From NCBI RefSeq assembly GCF_017591435.1, contig NC_059303.1, forward strand, positions 3,205,360-3,269,359: 64,000 nucleotides of DNA, in the 5' to 3' direction. Below, piece by piece: positions 10,581 to 22,262 of the stretch. This DNA is from Portunus trituberculatus (Eukaryota > Arthropoda > Malacostraca > Decapoda > Portunidae). The position numbers were made by a program, and so were the translations under genes. The notes below the pieces were generated by a model. The model had not been told where the DNA came from. It did not search any database and worked only from the letters and a program-made list of their open reading frames with translations. Numbering within the stretch: the first letter of the stretch is position 1; every line of letters begins with the position of its first letter.

Positions 10581-10794
10581 TTCTTATCGATCAAACTGTA
10601 AAAACTTCGCTTCCCTCGGTATTCATATTATATTTAGAGCAATTGTGGTTTTGTAGCTTTTTGTGATATTAGGGAATGATACGCAGGTAAATTAGAGGTG
10701 CACCTGTACTAATTAACGTTTGGCTTGACACTCTGGTAATTGAAATGTAACAGGGACGAGAAGAGAGAGAGAGAGACTCGTTTGCATAAATGGA

Positions 10795-10797
<3 letters not shown>

Positions 10798-10859
<62 letters not shown>
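10798..10859. repeat. (GA)n microsatellite
   Basis: Uninterrupted run of about 62 bp with a smaller GA cluster at 10763-10776; AGACA-type tetranucleotides (CAGA, CATA) follow at 11055-11095. Confidence 0.97.
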
Positions 10860-10862
<3 letters not shown>

Positions 10863-11204
10863 CAGTGTCAAATAAAACAGATGGATTCAGATAAAAAGGA
10901 GAGATATAAAACAGATAAATCACGAAAAACAGACAAAGAGACAAAGAAAAACAGATAGAAATAAATATAAAATAAAAAAAAATCAGACAAGATAAAGAGA
11001 TTCAGATATACAGAAAAAAAACATTAACAGAATAAAAGAAAGGAAAAAAACAGGCACATACATACATACATACAGACAGACAGACAGACAGACAACGAAT
11101 GAAAAAATAAATCATTCTTACAGACATTAATTTATATTCGAAGTGGGACGCTGATTAATCTTATTGGGATTAATGACAAGGAAAACTGTGAGTGTCGATC
11201 GGTG

Positions 11205-11208
<4 letters not shown>

Positions 11209-11268
<60 letters not shown>
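11209..11268. repeat. (GA)n microsatellite
   Basis: Uninterrupted run of about 60 bp. Confidence 0.97.
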
Positions 11269-11272
<4 letters not shown>

Positions 11273-11428
11273 CCTAATGCTTTGATGGTCGTGAATGAGA
11301 AGTTTACGAGTAGAGTTTCTGTGTTATCGATCCCCGCGCTCTTCTTTCTTCAAGCGTGACTCAGCTTTTTAAAACATATGCGTGAAAGGGGAAAAAGGAT
11401 ATGGGAGAGCAGATGAAAAGGGGAAAGG

Positions 11429-11432
<4 letters not shown>

Positions 11433-11496
<64 letters not shown>
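11433..11496. repeat. (GA)n microsatellite
   Basis: Uninterrupted run of about 64 bp, followed to 11800 by purine-rich sequence. Confidence 0.97.
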
Positions 11497-11501
<5 letters not shown>

Positions 11502-11895
11502 ATGAAGAGTAATGAGATAAAAGAAAATAACATACAGCAAAGCAGAAACAAGAGAAAAAAAAGGGGAATAATTGAAAAATAAGAAAGGAAATGAAGAACA
11601 AATAAGAGAGAAAAGGAAAAACAATAAAAAGTAAAGACAAAAATTGGGCACAGTTTACAAAAGTGAGGAAATTAGAAAGAGAAAGAAAAAGAGGAACCAT
11701 TTAGCTATTGAGGGAAGAAAGAGTAAGCGGTGAAGGGAGGGGAGGGGAGAGGAGAGTGAGTCAGGGTGAGGGGAGGAGAGGCGAGAGTGAGGGGTAAGGT
11801 AACTCGAAACCAAATGTGTGGTGGGATTGTGGTATTGTGGCGGGAGGACTAAAGGACATTTGTGGGTTGTTTTGTGGTGTGTCGTGTGGTAATGT

Positions 11896-11950
11896 GGTGT
11901 GTGTGTGTGTGTGTGTGTGTGTGTGGCTGGGAGGGGGAGAGTGGCAGTAC

Positions 11951-12030
<80 letters not shown>
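11896..12030. repeat. compound (GT)n - (TC)n microsatellite
   Basis: A GT run at 11896-11924, about 30 bp of unique sequence, then a TC run at 11955-12030. Confidence 0.96.
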
Positions 12031-12033
<3 letters not shown>

Positions 12034-12186
12034 GTATCTCTTTTTTCGTCACAAGCCGTATTAAGCATAATCTCGGGGTTTAATTTCAAATTCGAGGAAG
12101 TTCAAAGTTTGAGGCATGAAATATGAGGGAAATATGTAACGCTTCGCAGAAATGACATAAGGTGAAGTTTATGTTTTCACTCCAAT

Positions 12187-12188
12187 AA

Positions 12189-12232
<44 letters not shown>

Positions 12233-12248
12233 ATAGTAGTAGTGGTAA

Positions 12249-12286
<38 letters not shown>

Positions 12287-12317
12287 ATAGTAGTAGTTGT
12301 AGTAGTAGTGGTGGCAG
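12187..12317. repeat. (AGT)n microsatellite, interrupted
   Basis: About 130 bp of AGT units with AAT, GGT and TGT variants, among the longest trinucleotide arrays here. Confidence 0.96.
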
Positions 12318-13062
12318 TAGAAGTAAAGAATAAAATAATAACAACATGCCTTATTTTAGTTTAGGTTGAATCAGGTTATGTTAGATTAGATTTCCTTAAC
12401 ATATCAATGAACCTGAACCCCAAATCAACAAATAAAAAGCAAACAAAAACCGCAATAATCCATCACATATTCAGTAAACCACACGAATCCTAAACTAAGA
12501 AATAACTAGAATAACAAAATAAAAATGAAGAACAGCTGGACAGGAAATACGAATGATGCAGAGTGGGAGTGAAGCAGAGTGGGGTGGAGAAGGAAGCTAA
12601 GGGCGGTAGTGGAACGGGAGCAGGGTGGATGAGGAATGCGATAGTGAGTGGACAAGATGGAAGGAGTGGAGAACAGCGAAGGTGGAAGTGAGTAAGGCTG
12701 TATTCTAAAACACTTTTACGCTTCACCTCCAATATTTCAAAAGGATTTATTTAATTTCCACGAGTTTTGAGGTGTTTTTACGGTTCTAGAGGCAGATTGA
12801 CGAGATTTCTACATTATTAACTGGAGAAACACTTGAAAACACCGCTAATCTTTTCTGTGGTCTTGGAAAATAGTCGTGGTGAGAGATCAGAGCGTTTCTG
12901 AAGGAGAATGCGATGCTAGACCAGGTGGAGGGAGTGGATGATAGCGAGGGTGGAAGGAGGTTGGGCAGGGCTGAATGAAGTTGGGTAGGGCAGTGGTCGT
13001 GAAGTGCCCACGTGATTACTAATTATTGAAGCCTCTCTGTTCTTGCGCCATTAAAGGACTAG

Positions 13063-13063
<1 letters not shown>
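12318..13063. other. non-coding stretch
   Basis: Unique, AT-rich to 12530, then G-rich. A loose repeat of GGTGGAGGGAGTGGAT-like blocks (12560-12680 and 12900-12990) is visible. No gene. Confidence 0.4.

Positions 13064-13101
<38 letters not shown>
13064..13101. repeat. (GA)n microsatellite
   Basis: Run of about 38 bp. Confidence 0.95.
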
Positions 13102-13104
<3 letters not shown>

Positions 13105-13167
13105 AAATGGTAAAAATATTCTCCGTTTTATCGATCCATTTAGTGTAGAAACAGCAACAGCGTGACT

Positions 13168-13170
<3 letters not shown>

Positions 13171-13252
<82 letters not shown>
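13171..13252. repeat. (CA)n microsatellite
   Basis: Uninterrupted run of about 82 bp. Confidence 0.97.
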
Positions 13253-13256
<4 letters not shown>

Positions 13257-13556
13257 ACCAGCACACGTATTAATAACAAAAAATAACATATGGAAAAAAG
13301 GAAACAAGTCACAAAGCACTATTAGAAAATTAGATGCTTCATAAACTACACAAAAAAAGGGGAAAAATATAGAAAAAATCCGCGAAAACAAAAGAAAAAA
13401 AGGGGGAAGAGAAACGAAAAAGAAAAACAGGCAGGAAATAGGCGTATACAATTACTTCATAAAAGGGAAAGGAGTGGGAAAAAAATTGCCATAAAAACCG
13501 TAACAAATCCCAAGTGAGGAAATAAACGGGAAATTTTATCGCCACAAACCCTTATA

Positions 13557-13736
<180 letters not shown>

Positions 13737-13740
<4 letters not shown>

Positions 13741-14652
13741 ATAACAACAGGAGGAAGAGAGGTGTCCTTTAACCCTCTCTAACCTCCTCTCTCACCACTC
13801 CCCTTTCTCTCTCTCTCAACTCTCCCTCTCTCTCCCCTCCCTTTCCCCTCCCTCTCCCTTCCTTTGTCCAGATGTGACCATTTACTTTACCGACTTGTTA
13901 ATATGATTCTGGACTCGGACGCGTGTGAGACCAACCTTATAAAAAGACACATTATTTGGTGGAAAAATATAACCTCTTTATTTTTTTTTTCCTTAAGCCT
14001 CATCCCTTCCTACCCCATGTCCCCCTTTCCCCTCCCATACCTCCTTTCTCTCCATATCCCCCCCTCTCTTTCTTTCTCTCCTTCTCTCTCTCTCTCTCTC
14101 TTTCTCTCTCTCCCTCCCTCCGACCTAATGTGAAATACGAGAAAAGAAAAGAGTTGAAATCGATGGTCATTTTTCTCTCCCTAGTACGTGGCGTTATTTT
14201 TTTTTCTATCTTTTAATTTTTTTTCTCTTTGTTCATTTTTTTTTTTTTTTTTTTTTGTAATTTTCCCGTTGGTTGATTTCCTGGTAGCATTGAGATTTGA
14301 TTTTTGGGGTTCCTAATTTTTTTTTTTTTTTCTTTTTTTATGATCAAACGCGTGTCTCTTTTTTTCTCTGGGGAGTTAATGGATCGTCTTTTATTTAGTC
14401 ATTTAGAGTCGGTTTGCCCTTGCCCTTGTTTACTCTGCTGGTGGTGACATCTAGCGGCGGGGAAGCGAAGATAGAAACGTGAGTGATTTTGGGAAACGTT
14501 TTTCTTATTATTGTATTTTGTTTTATGTTTTTTTTCTCTTCTAATTACTTTTTTTTATTTTACTTAATTTTTTCCTTGTTTGATTGTTTTTATACTTGAA
14601 AAAGTTGATCTTTACTTTTCTTTTGGTAATTTTTTAAGTAATTCCAGCTTCT
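13737..14652. other. T-rich non-coding stretch
   Basis: Pyrimidine-rich to 14120, then T-rich with T runs near 14240-14256 and 14319-14330. The only distinct site is a CTCF-like word at 14445-14457. No gene. Confidence 0.45.
14445..14457 (-). promoter_or_regulatory. possible CTCF-like site
   Basis: Minus strand CCGCTAGATGTCA differs at one core position from the CCRSYAGRKGGCR pattern bound by CTCF in animals. A single match in 64 kb is weak evidence. Confidence 0.2.
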
Positions 14653-14867
14653 TTTTACACTGTTTTAAAGACAATATCTTTTAAATGTCCACCTCCATTG
14701 TCAATACACTGATTCAGACGATTTCGGAAGCTTTGTTGAGCGGTATATTGGCTATTTCAGTTCGGATGGCGTTCTGTAGGTCTTCCAGGGTCTGTGGACG
14801 GTCGTTATAAACCAGGGATTTGAGATATCCCCACAGGAATCAGGTGAGCGCGCAGGCCAGTTTAAGT
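14653..14867 (-). repeat. inverted repeat, left arm (copy of transposase 3' end)
   Basis: Reverse complement of 15106-15358 at high identity (about 3-5 substitutions) apart from two deletions of 19 nt each: the block TAACCCCCTGTGATTATTT and the block ATGCTGGAGAGAGTAGACC are missing. This arm keeps TGG where the right arm has the stop TAG. Confidence 0.92.
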
Positions 14868-14874
14868 GTCAAGA

Positions 14875-15356
14875 GTAGGGATCATTGGCCCTTACTTTTT
14901 CCTAGAAAACGGTGGTGCCGTAACAGTGACTTCAGAACACTATGTGACAATGCTCAGTGAGTTTTTATGCCTGCTCTCATTAATATGGACCTGGATAATG
15001 GCAACGTGTGGTTCCAGCAAGATGAGGCCACAGCCCACACTGCACGCATTTCAGTGGGATTCCTGAGAGAAGCTTTTCCCGACCAACTGATTTCCCTGAG
15101 AGGAGACTTAAACTAGCCTGCGCGCTCACCTGATTTAACCCCCTGTGATTATTTCCTGTGGGGATATCTCAAATCCCTGGTTTATAACGACCGTCCACAG
15201 ACCCTGGAAGACCTACAGAACGCCATCCAAACTGAAATAGCCAATATACCGTTCAACATGCTGGAGAGAGTAGACCAAAGCTTCCGAAATCGTCTGAATC
15301 AGTGTATTGACAATGGAGGTGGACATTTAAAAGATATTGTCTTTAAAACAGTGTAA
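14875..15356 (+). pseudogene. mariner-type transposase fragment (DD41D-like), broken
   Basis: C-terminal part of a DDE/D transposase, the enzyme that cuts and joins mariner-type transposons. It opens with VGIIGPYFFLENG (typical middle region), then ENGGAVTVTSEHY; after a 1-nt frameshift near 14970 it goes on with DNVWFQQDEATAHTARISV-like sequence (second catalytic Asp in QQD) and SPDLTPCDYFLWGYLKSL (third Asp in CD), and ends NGGGHLKDIVFKTV and a stop. The spacing between the last two Asp is 41 residues, as in DD41D families. A TAG replaces the Trp codon between GDLN and PARSPDL. The N-terminal DNA-binding domain and first Asp are absent. It is non-functional. Confidence 0.88.
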
Positions 15357-15358
15357 AA
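15106..15358 (+). repeat. inverted repeat, right arm
   Basis: Pairs with 14653-14867 across a 238-bp spacer; it carries the C-terminal coding region of the transposase and its stop codon. Confidence 0.92.
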
Positions 15359-15487
15359 GTAAATCTCCCATGTTGTGTGAAAGGTATTAAAGAAGAATAA
15401 AGAATTGTGAAGTGTGAGCAGCTTTTTATTTCATTCTCAAATCGGGAAGTATCTGCGGCCCACCCTGTATTTTAGTCATGTACTTTA

Positions 15488-15489
<2 letters not shown>

Positions 15490-15556
<67 letters not shown>
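15490..15556. repeat. (CT)n microsatellite
   Basis: Run of about 67 bp, starting 20 bp after the transposon end. Confidence 0.97.
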
Positions 15557-15561
<5 letters not shown>

Positions 15562-15781
15562 TCTAGCCTATCATTTTCCTCACGTTCCTCTTACGTCTCC
15601 TAATATCCCCATCCGGTACCGAGGCGCCCGTGGGGAAGCTTCTATAAGGTTTAATGGGGAGGTGGGAATGAGGGGAAGGTGTCAGGAGGGGAGAGGCGTC
15701 GGGCGTAAAGAAGTGGGTGAAAAGGCGTAAAATGGGTCAAAATGTTGGTCAAGGCAGGATGAGATGTATAAGCTATCGTAA

Positions 15782-15785
<4 letters not shown>

Positions 15786-15850
<65 letters not shown>
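15786..15850. repeat. (GT)n microsatellite
   Basis: Run of about 65 bp. Confidence 0.97.
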
Positions 15851-15854
<4 letters not shown>

Positions 15855-16155
15855 TACATATAATGAGGTGTGAGAAAGAAAAGGACAAGGAAGAATAAGG
15901 AGTGGAAGGACGTAAGAGGAATGATGAGTTATTGAGTGTAAAAAGTGTAAAAAGTTAAGAAGAGGAATGAGATGAAGAACGTCAAAGAGGAATTAAAGAT
16001 TGGTGAGTGTTGATGAGTGCTGAGGAAGAAGGCCTGAGGAGAAGTAAGAACATATAAGAAACGAGACTAGTGAGTGTATGGAGCTAAGAACAATCTAGGA
16101 AGGAAATAGAACAATGTAAGAGTAATAAAGAATTGGTGAGTGAAAGATGGCTGGT

Positions 16156-16460
16156 GATGAGACTGATTAGGAAAACGGGAAGAACACAGGAAAAAAAAGG
16201 AATTGATAAAAGAAGAAAAGTGGAAAGAAGTATAAGGAATAAGTGCAAAGAGGCTGGTGGTGAGGAGGACGGCCCAGAGAGATGGAAGGAACGAGGGATG
16301 AGACTTTCTAGAAAACGGGAAGAACACAGAAAAAAAAAAGGAATTGATAAGTGCAAGAATGGTTTAAGATGGAAGTAAGTGGTAGAAATAAGGAATAAGT
16401 GCAAAGAGGCTGGTGGTGAGGAGGACGGCCCAGGGAGATGGAAGGAACGCGGTGAGGGCA
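16156..16460 (+). repeat. tandem duplication, period ~141-156 bp
   Basis: Two units. GATGAGACT followed by GAAAACGGGAAGAACACAG occurs at 16156 and 16297; AAGTGCAAAGAGGCTGGTGG and GAGGACGGCCCAG occur at 16241 and 16397. Identity is high in these blocks; the second unit has an insert before the second block. Confidence 0.88.
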
Positions 16461-17341
<881 letters not shown>

Positions 17342-17395
17342 TTTTGGGTTGTAATTCAAGACACGATGTTGACTTCTTCCCTCCTCCTTCTCCTC

Positions 17396-17446
17396 CACCA
17401 CCACCACCACCACCACCACCACCACCACCACCACCACCACCACCAC
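17396..17446. repeat. (CCA)n microsatellite
   Basis: About 17 CCA units, followed by CTCC-rich sequence. Confidence 0.96.
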
Positions 17447-17843
17447 TACTACCTCCTCCTCTCTCTCTCCCTCCATCCCTCCCTCCCTCCCTCCCAAAGA
17501 ACGAAGCCTTACTTGTGTTATCTATGCTTCTTTTTTGTTACTATCAAGTTGAGCCCTGAGAGAAATGCTGAAACCCCTTATCAATCTATTTTTTCTGTGC
17601 CTCTCTTTGTATTTTTTGTATATGACTTGTACTTAATCTTGCTTATCTCGTTATAATTGTCGTTTTCTTTGTGCCTATATGTCGTGTCTGTTTTCTGTTT
17701 TATGGTTTCTATCTTCCATTTTCTATGCAGTCAGTCGTATTGTTGTTGTTGTTGTTGTTAGCTAATCCTTATATCCTTTTTTCACCTGGTCTTCTCTTGT
17801 TTCCCTTGCAAAATCCCACTTCCTGTCTCCAACCATCCTTTGC

Positions 17844-17844
<1 letters not shown>

Positions 17845-17908
<64 letters not shown>
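17845..17908. repeat. (TC)n microsatellite
   Basis: Run of about 64 bp inside a 700-bp pyrimidine-rich stretch (17370-18220). Confidence 0.96.
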
Positions 17909-17911
<3 letters not shown>

Positions 17912-18300
17912 CTCGCTCCCCCCTTATCACCCTCTCAAACCCTCTTCTTCTGTGCCTCCCCATCTCACCACTAAGTCTTCCTTCTCCCTCGACTTATTTT
18001 TTGTCCACTGCATCGTCCCAGCTTCCTCTCACCTTCCTTAGCAAAGATCAGGATTCTTCTTATCTTTCCCCTCCGTGTCCCTGGTCCATCCCGTTCCCCT
18101 CCTCCCCCTCCCTGACTCCCGGACCTGTCTCTCCACCCACGCCTCTCTCAAGTCCCAGTTGCCCTTTGCCCCACATCACCCCTAAGGCTCTCTAAGGCTC
18201 TCTCGTCTCCTCTTCCTTCTTTCCCTTCATAGCCTCCGGAATCTTTGGCAATCATGTCCAAAGCATGATCGTCTAAAATGGATTGTAACGCTGGGTAGGT

Positions 18301-18427
18301 AAGGAGGGGGTGGAGGTGGAGGTGGAGGTAGTGGTGGTGGTGGTGCCCGTAGGTGGTCTGGTCGTGGAGGGAAGAGGAGGAGGATGGGAGGAGGAGGAGG
18401 AGGAGGAGGAGGAGGAGGAGGAGGAGG
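18301..18427. repeat. GGT/GGA trinucleotide cluster
   Basis: GGTGGA and GGT units (18308-18345), then a GGA run (18388-18427). Confidence 0.92.
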
Positions 18428-19225
18428 TAGGAGCTGCGTCTTCCCAGTAGCCATTTAGTAGCCAATATCAGGTATCAGGTGGGACTGACCGCTTCATTGC
18501 TCCGGATGGCGTCTTCATTTTCATTATGGGACTTTGAAGACTCGAAATTTTCCTGGCACTTTCTTCTCCCTCTCCCGCGAAGGTCCCGGCGGCCACCAAG
18601 CTCACCATCACGAAGGTCAGCCTCAGTATTACTATTTTACACTCGCCCCCACTAAATATTGACACCGAGTGAGAGTGAAGTAAAGTGTGCAATTCCAAGC
18701 CAGCGCCAGAGTGCGGAGAAACGGACGCGGTGCAGGTAATGGCGCGGAAGACGGTGGACTGCCCCGGGACCGCAGCCGTAACCTTACCTGCTGACCTCGG
18801 CTACGTCACACCGCCTCATATTACACACGACTCGCTCTGCCAGATGGACCGCACAAAGGCTGTATCACAAAAATATCCTTCTTTTAGGACTCTCTCGGGT
18901 GGAAGTAAAGATATTGAATGATGCAATATATATATACTTTTTTTAGGGTTAGGATGTGGTGTGGGCGGGTTACAGTGAGGCTGAGTGATGGTGCACCAGA
19001 TAGTGACCACAGCCACGGGATGGTGACCAGCGGGAGGCAGGCGGGGGAGGGAAGGGGAGCCGGGAGAATAGTGAGTATTTGTGCACTTGCTCCGTGACCC
19101 GCCCCCGAGCCTGCCTCCCTCGATCCCTCTATCGCCGGGCTGCAGGAGGTGCGGCACACTGCATTACTCTAAATAAATAACCAATATCCAAGGACTGGAT
19201 ACATACATCACTACGCTGGGGAGGG
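18428..19225. other. unique GC-balanced stretch
   Basis: Non-repetitive sequence. 18580-18840 is GC-rich and could be regulatory or a small exon; the 78-codon plus frame at 18685-18921 is not recognised. Confidence 0.35.
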
Positions 19226-19290
19226 TGGGATGGGCCCCCCCGGGTTGGGCCCCCCCTGGTTGGACCCCCCCGGGTTGGACCCCTTGTGGA
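19226..19290. repeat. 15-bp minisatellite with C7 runs
   Basis: C7 tracts start at 19235, 19250 and 19265 and a C4 at 19280: an exact 15-bp period with GGTTGG linkers. It has G-quadruplex potential on the minus strand. Confidence 0.9.
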
Positions 19291-19395
19291 GGGAGGGGCC
19301 CCGCTAGCATACGAGGCCGCGATCCGGACCTGCAAATACACAGGGCGTCACGCTACGCTCCACAGTTAGCAGCAGTAGTACCACCAGCAACAACA

Positions 19396-19427
19396 GCAGC
19401 GGCAGCAGCAGCAGCAGCAGCAGCAGT
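19396..19427. repeat. (CAG)n run
   Basis: About ten CAG/CGG units; reads as poly-Ala, Ser or Gln with no exon context. Confidence 0.9.
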
Positions 19428-20223
19428 CTGCAACACAGTCACCTGCTGCAGCACACTCACAAAATAATACAAATTGACTGATGGGGGAGGGGGAGGAGGA
19501 GGTGAGGGAGGAATGAGAAACGTTCCTCTTCTCTCACACGCCACACTACCGCCGTCTGGTGAGATGGGGAGGGGGTTGTTAGAGCCTAAGTGATCTCCGT
19601 GCCAGACAGTCCTGCCACCTCAAGGCACCACTGAGGCACACAGTGATAGGAGTGTCAACGGCCTCCAATCTGAAACCTAAGGGAGGCGGCGGCGGCTGCG
19701 GCTGCTGCGGCGGCGACACACTCCCTATTAGAGTGTGTGGTGTGTGACAGAGCCCCGACGCGGCCCAGACAGGCAGAAATAGTGAGTGTTCTGTGGCTCT
19801 CTCGTCACGATGCGTGCTTGAGAGAGGCATTTAGCGTGCGCACATTCATTGACGTCTCGGTAAGTATTATTCCTGTCATCTCTGCGAACCTGCGCCGTTT
19901 GGTTTAATCGGTAAATATATAATTCTTCTCGCTAACCTACAGAGCCGCCCCGAGCTGTATTATTATAATGCTTATATTTTGGAGGAGCGGGTGAAAGGTT
20001 CGTTTAGGGAATTACCACAATCAAGTTTGCCTCATAAGATAACGTCACATAAATCGCACTCGCCCTCAGTATTAAGAAAAACCTTTAATACGATCGCAAA
20101 TTTCCCTCTCTGCTCGTCTCGTCTCCCAAGGATTGAAATGAAGGAAGATTTTCGCCTTCGCTGAAAACTGTCAAAAAAATAATATATGCAACTTTTCCCT
20201 CTTTTTTTCTGCCATTTCACGTG

Positions 20224-20224
<1 letters not shown>
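19428..20224. other. unique non-coding stretch
   Basis: GC-rich to 19860 with a CGG/CTG-rich cluster (19684-19715), then AT-rich. No gene recognised. Confidence 0.35.

Positions 20225-20291
<67 letters not shown>
20225..20291. repeat. (GT)n microsatellite
   Basis: Run of about 66 bp. Confidence 0.97.
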
Positions 20292-20295
<4 letters not shown>

Positions 20296-20513
20296 ATTCT
20301 TAATGTTATGCGTGGGTAGACAACGTGAGATAGTGAGAGAGGGAAATTACGTACGTGATGCCTTGCTGTTTTGGGTCAATGGAAACTCTGACAAAGGGTC
20401 GCGAACTCATATTTGATCCTACCCTGCTGATCTTACGATGCCTTCACCCAGCTGCTTTATCTCCCTTTGTGTGTGTGTGGGAATATTAAATAGTGAGCCA
20501 ATGGTAATGATAC

Positions 20514-20515
<2 letters not shown>

Positions 20516-20575
<60 letters not shown>
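20516..20575. repeat. (ATT)n microsatellite
   Basis: About 20 ATT units, followed by looser GTT/ATT arrays to 20700. Confidence 0.97.
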
Positions 20576-20576
<1 letters not shown>

Positions 20577-20905
20577 TTCTGTTGCTGTTTCTGTTTTAAT
20601 AGTTGTTGCTTTTTTGTTATTATTTTTTTTTATCATCATCATTATTTTTGTTGTTGTTTCTGTTTTGATAGTTGTTGTTGTATTATTATCATTATTATTA
20701 TCTTATTGTTTATTCATTTATCTATTTATTCACTTAGCGCTAATACGTTACAAGGTATCACAAGTAACTCAAAAGGACGCTTCAGATAGTCACTCCCAGC
20801 ATACCTATATCAAAAGAGCGTGCGGTGAGAAAGTTGGCAAAATTATATAGGAAGATCTTGAAGTGAGAGTGTAGCAAGATAAGGCATGGGTGTGGGAAAA
20901 GAAAG

Positions 20906-20908
<3 letters not shown>

Positions 20909-20962
<54 letters not shown>
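20909..20962. repeat. (GA)n microsatellite
   Basis: Run of about 54 bp. Confidence 0.97.
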
Positions 20963-20966
<4 letters not shown>

Positions 20967-21833
20967 CGATTAACAATATGGTTCTGTAGGTGATTAACGC
21001 TTTTATATTCTTCATTCCGTTCACTTATTGGTCGTTCATTCAGTTCAGCGAAATTTCTACAAACACTAAAGAAGAAAAGAATAAAAAAAAACAAGTAATT
21101 ACCTGCGAAAACACCTGTATTAAGATATTCCCCGTATACTTTAACCTATGACCTCTCTGCGATCCGTGACCTGACCTTGCATGACCCCGCGTGACACCCC
21201 AGCCATGACCAGGTATATATGATGACCAAGGTGAGTCGTACATCTAATTATTCCAAAAGTAACGTAACCTCGCTGACCTTATCGCATAATCTGATATTCG
21301 CCAGCCAGTAAACTCCCCTTCGGTCTAATCTCCCCAAAAGGACGTGGGATGCACAGACTCTCCCTTTGTGTAACGCCAGAAACCTTCATAATTTGTCTTA
21401 AGTGACCAACCGCGTAATTCTGCCTCAGGTGACGTCACTAAACCCTGGCGTGTGTAATCCAAGAGTTTTCTTCCCCCCGCCCCCTTTTTCTTCTCTTCTC
21501 CCTCCCTTGTCCCTCCCTCTCTTTTCTTCTCTGAATCTTCTCTTTTTCTTAATTCTTTTCTTTTTTTTCTTTTTGTGCTCCATCCTCTTTTTTTTCCTAC
21601 ATTTTAAAAAATATTAGGAAGGCAAAGTTACAGTGATGAGGAATTACCGGGCAAAAAAAAAAAAAAGGTATTAATTTCTCAACTTAAATTTCAGGTGTTG
21701 ATTAAAATAAAGCAATATCAAATCAAACAAAGAAATTATCCGTGACACATGAGGAGTTGGGACACATGGAGCGGCGTTAACTGCGTGTCATGAATAAAAA
21801 GGGAAGAAAATTAAAAAGCACACTGCAGCAGGC
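20963..21833. other. unique non-coding stretch
   Basis: AT-rich with a loose TGACC-rich patch (21145-21230: several TGACCT/TGACC words, nuclear-receptor half-site-like) and pyrimidine-rich 21470-21600. No gene. Confidence 0.35.
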
Positions 21834-22262
21834 CGTCCTTTGGGAGCTTAGCATTTAACACCAAGTAGAAGAAAAATGAGCTTCGAATATCCTCTCTTGT
21901 TAGTCAAAAAGAAATACAAAAACTTATGGTACGATATTGTTTCGTTTTTTTTTTTTTTATGCTTTTCTTTTCCCTCCATTGATCTTTAACAAGTTATTTA
22001 AATGAATGATGTAAAATTTCAAGCTCGTCTTTTTGGGAGCTTATCATTTTGCACCTCTTAAGAAAAAGAATAATGATACCCTTGAAAGCCATCTCCTGCA
22101 ATTTAAAAAAGAAAGAAAAGAAGGAGAAAGCATGATATTATTATTTTGATTTTGAGTTTCCTTAATTAATATCTAATAAATTACGAAAATGACTAACATT
22201 CTCGACATTTTTTTTTGTTACCTCAATTGATCTCTTATGAAAATGAGTGAAGTAAAACAGCT
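21834..22262 (+). repeat. imperfect tandem duplication, period ~190-250 bp
   Basis: CGTCCTTTGGGAGCTTAGCA at 21834 matches CGTCTTTTTGGGAGCTTATC at 22025, both followed by ATTT and a CACC block. CCTCCATTGATCT (~21975) plus GAATGATGTAAAA matches CCTCAATTGATCT (~22221) plus GAGTGAAGTAAAA. The unit has grown by about 55 bp in one copy. Confidence 0.72.

Larger units (their letters stand above)
14653..15469 (+). mobile_element. rearranged mariner-superfamily element (fold-back)
   Basis: The right part (14875-15469) is the 3' half of a Tc1/mariner-type element: transposase fragment, short 3' UTR and a terminal end CGGCCCACCCTGTA whose complement TACAGGGTGGGCCG is typical of mariner-like terminal repeats. 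The left part (14653-14867) is an inverted copy of the last ~215 bp of the coding region and stops just past the stop codon. The element's own 5' end and N-terminal half are missing. Such partial, inverted copies are not mobile by themselves. Confidence 0.85.
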
